DNA of 36,724 nt from a bacterium (GTDB lineage: Bacteria > Patescibacteriota > Saccharimonadia > Saccharimonadales > UBA4665): contig JAJZKM010000009.1 in NCBI GenBank assembly GCA_021804085.1, positions 1-36,724 on the forward strand, given 5' to 3'. Shown in pieces: positions 34,597 to 36,724 of the stretch. The notes beneath the pieces were generated by a model. The model was given only the letters and a program-made list of their open reading frames with translations. It was not told the origin of the DNA and made no database searches. A program made the translations under genes and the position numbers. Within the stretch, counting starts at the first letter, position 1. Every line of letters starts with the position of its first letter.

Positions 34597-35249
34597 TATT
34601 CAGCCTCCAAATCGGCAATTCGGTTTTCTGATGATGAAGATTTACCACTCCATACATAGCCTCTATTTTCTAGGTTCTTTTGCACATTATCAGTAGCCAA
34701 ATCCTGTAGCATACGAAACTCAGAGGCTGACATCTCCTCGGTCCTTGGTTGTCCTGTCATTGGACGAATATATACAGCCCCTTGCCTCAAAAGCCCAGAC
34801 TGCCCATTTTTTATACACATGGTTATATAGTTCGGGAACTGCTCAACTGTTACAACGACCAGGTTAACTAACTTACCTTTTGGATTCGGAAACTTTCCTG
34901 CACTAAACTCGTAATACATTTTCTCAGAAGAAAAACCATCAATTATTCCGAAAATAGATTCGGTGTCTTGAAAAGAATCAAACTGTTCTTCGTTAAGGCC
35001 TATTATAATTGGCTGATGATTTTTACCCTCCTCAATCCCAATAACTAGAACACCGCCTAGGCTATGGTGATTTAACCCCATAATACTTTTTATAACTTTC
35101 TCTTGTGTAGCAATATCTCCATTAGGCTGCTCTGCTCTAACACCCCATGTAAATGGAGGCTTAAACTCAAGGTTAGAGCGTTCACTCCTGGTTGCGCCCT
35201 CTAACTCTATGAAACCCCTTATATCATCTTCACTCATTGTCCGAATCAT
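34596..35249 (-). CDS. Schlafen AlbA_2 domain protein
   Basis: A 217-aa protein carrying an AlbA_2 (Schlafen-type, DNA/RNA-binding or ATP-binding) domain across most of its length: ERSNLEFKPPFTWG (23-36), IKSIMGLNHHSLGGVLVIGI (about 49-68), IIGLNEEQFD and VYIRPMTGQPRTEEMSASEF (about 157-176). No extra effector domain is seen; the last 40 residues are a helical tail. AlbA_2 domains recur in prokaryotic transcription regulators and in several anti-phage systems. A TACAAT (35256-35261) lies 6 nt before the ATG, suggesting a leaderless operon with the 245-aa gene. An internal ATG at 35237 is an alternative start. Confidence 0.82.
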   Translation of the reverse strand: MIRTMSEDDIRGFIELEGATRSERSNLEFKPPFTWGVRAEQPNGDIATQEKVIKSIMGLNHHSLGGVLVIGIEEGKNHQPIIIGLNEEQFDSFQDTESIFGIIDGFSSEKMYYEFSAGKFPNPKGKLVNLVVVTVEQFPNYITMCIKNGQSGLLRQGAVYIRPMTGQPRTEEMSASEFRMLQDLATDNVQKNLENRGYVWSGKSSSSENRIADLEAE

Positions 35250-35359
35250 ACTTATATTGTACTTTAAGCAAACAAAACCTATAAGCCAATATTTAGTTGA
35301 GAAAGTATAGAAGTGAAAATAAAATATATATGTAACATTATCATTAAATTAGCGAATCT

Positions 35360-36724
35360 ATGGCAGACAAACCTAAAGCACCCACAAAAGCAGCTTTAGG
35401 ATACTTACGCATTTCAGATAAAGGACAGATTAAAGGCGAATCAAAACATAACCAACGTGCAGCCATAGAAGCTTATGCCAAAACTAATGGTATTAGGGTA
35501 ATAAGATGGTTTTATGACGAAGCTAAGTCTGGTAAGAATACCGAACGAGAAGAACTACAAAACCTCCTAAAATTAGCCCTGAAGATGAAAGGCACAATTG
35601 ATTACGTCTTGGTATATAAGATGAATAGAGCCTCGAGGGACTTAGATTCATATGTTATTGGCATGAGGTCAGTATTGGCTTCTAGGGGGATTGAAGTCCG
35701 CTCAGTAACAGAACCTTTTGATTCTTCGCCAATGGGCAGGTTTATGGAAAATCTCTACGTTATGGTTGGACAGCTAGATAATGAAAATAAACGAGATACA
35801 GTCGTAGACAATATGCGGCGTTTAGCCCAGCAAGGATATTGGCAGCATAAAGCAATTCGTGGATACAGAATGGTTAAAGTATCCAATGGTGAAGGCCAAC
35901 CAAGACCATCAATGCAGCCTAATGAGGAAGCTGAGAAGATTACAGACCTACTTATGCGATTTAACCAAGGAGATATCACAGAAGCAGCTCTAATAAGGTA
36001 CGCAGCCTCAAAAGGCATTAAGAACCGCAAAGGCAAGCATTTAAGCCAGGAAACCCTACATAAGATGCTAATACGCCCAGAATACGCTGGATATGTACAT
36101 GATTGGTTTACAGACTATGAATTAGTTGAGGGCAAACACGAGGGTTTAATAACTAAAGATGCCTATTGGCGTAATCAACATATTATTAAATCCAAAAACA
36201 AAGAATACCTAATTGGCATTAAACATTCTGTTAATAGCGAAATATATCCATTAAGACGATTTATCTTATGTGTTAACTGTAACTTGCCAATGACTGGTTC
36301 TGCCCCCTGTGATAGCCCTAGATACTTTTGTGGGCGAAAAACTTGTCGTGGGGTTGGTTCAGTAATGACTAAGATTGTTCATGCCGAGTTTGAGCAGTAT
36401 CTAAAAACCATAGAACCTACACCAGAAACAGTTAAGAAGATGAAAGATAATCTAAGTAAACAGGCAGTAGAACAACTTGGCGTTATTAATAAAGAAATAG
36501 CTGAGTTTAGAGATAAATTGAATGAAAATGCCGATATTAGAGCAAGTGCTATAAAACAATTTATAAGTGGCAAAATAAGCGAGGAAGAAAAGAAAGAAGT
36601 TGTTGATTCACTTGATACCGAGAAGCTAGACCTCAAACAATCCCTAGACCTCCTAGAACAGGAACAAACCCTTAGTGAATCATCTATTGAATATGCTCTC
36701 AGCTTTATGAGCAATGTGGCAAAA
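35360..36724 (+). CDS. Large serine recombinase, 3' truncated by the window end
   Basis: At least 455 codons, open at the right edge. The resolvase domain (about 10-150) has the nucleophile motif YLRISDKGQ (Ser near 18), DEAKSGKNTERE and KMNRASRDLDS. The Recombinase domain follows (GYRMVKVSNG, near 170), then a zinc-ribbon (CVNCN, about 304-308, with CGRKTCRG near 330) and a coiled coil (residues about 355-445). This is the layout of large serine integrases. The 99 last bases repeat the fragment next to tRNA-Glu, so the full protein would need about 69 more codons and likely end with the tRNA-derived tail. It is divergent from the AlbA_2 operon. Confidence 0.93.
   Translation, partial: MADKPKAPTKAALGYLRISDKGQIKGESKHNQRAAIEAYAKTNGIRVIRWFYDEAKSGKNTEREELQNLLKLALKMKGTIDYVLVYKMNRASRDLDSYVIGMRSVLASRGIEVRSVTEPFDSSPMGRFMENLYVMVGQLDNENKRDTVVDNMRRLAQQGYWQHKAIRGYRMVKVSNGEGQPRPSMQPNEEAEKITDLLMRFNQGDITEAALIRYAASKGIKNRKGKHLSQETLHKMLIRPEYAGYVHDWFTDYELVEGKHEGLITKDAYWRNQHIIKSKNKEYLIGIKHSVNSEIYPLRRFILCVNCNLPMTGSAPCDSPRYFCGRKTCRGVGSVMTKIVHAEFEQYLKTIEPTPETVKKMKDNLSKQAVEQLGVINKEIAEFRDKLNENADIRASAIKQFISGKISEEEKKEVVDSLDTEKLDLKQSLDLLEQEQTLSESSIEYALSFMSNVAK
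36626..36724 (+). repeat. Right copy of the inverted repeat, cut by the window edge
   Basis: Identical to the reverse complement of 33764-33862 over all 99 bases up to the last base of the window. It encodes the recombinase residues from KLDLKQS to SNVAK. Just upstream, GAGAAG replaces the TTTTA of the left copy, so the junction is sharp. Confidence 0.97.

Noticed and set aside
35755-36714. Minus-strand frames of 93 and 111 aa
   Set aside because: Both are antisense to the serine recombinase gene, which is open from 35360 to the window end.

Overview
The window is AT-rich chromosomal DNA with a standard stop-codon set (TGA is used as a stop throughout). Its single-membrane envelope genes (LytR-CpsA-Psr protein, sortase-like tail LVNTG, secreted Thr/Pro-rich surface proteins), tRNAs with encoded CCA, compact genes and salvage-based NAD metabolism suggest a Patescibacteria/CPR member, most likely a Saccharibacterium (TM7). 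This placement is an inference from gene style, not from a marker gene.

Layout. 1-3.3 kb: tRNA-Arg(TCG), an LCP cell-wall glycopolymer transferase and a GH13 branching-enzyme-like protein. 3.3-8.6 kb: a run of minus-strand membrane genes (DedA, MscS-type channel, a cytochrome b without Rieske or cytochrome c partner, a VIT/CCC1 metal transporter, a two-helix protein of the type seen in Actinobacteria, and DUF4260). 8.9-10.2 kb: a redox island in which a rhodanese gene faces a Fur-family regulator, glutaredoxin and DUF2892 membrane protein across a perfect 31-nt palindrome. 10.6-18.1 kb: an NAD salvage regulon (nadD divergent from nadE, nrtR, pncA, pncB, a NUDT9-like ADP-ribose hydrolase and a radical SAM enzyme of unknown role). 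18.1-21.1 kb: a decaying region with two genes each broken by one extra A in an A-run, a small membrane protein, DUF1697, an OmdA-like protein and an ORF remnant. 21.1-26.97 kb: an ABC exporter, tRNA-Lys(CTT), folD, and a response regulator-murD2-murL operon for the L-Glu/epimerase route to D-Glu in peptidoglycan. 27.5-33.4 kb: a methyltransferase, a large membrane histidine kinase and two secreted surface proteins, one with seven perfect 18-bp repeats, closed by a strong terminator. 33.5 kb to the end: tRNA-Glu(TTC) with an accessory element carrying the 3' end of a serine recombinase gene, a two-gene AlbA_2/unknown operon and a second, larger recombinase gene running off the window.

The most unusual structure is at the right edge. 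The last 99 bases of the window are the exact reverse complement of 33764-33862, so the same recombinase 3' end occurs in opposite orientations around the AlbA_2 operon. This fits either an invertible element or an assembly-graph junction at a polymorphic integration site. The AlbA_2/245-aa pair carried there is the best candidate for an undescribed (possibly defence) system. A second recurring pattern is -10 hexamers only 5-8 nt upstream of start codons, which suggests many leaderless mRNAs.
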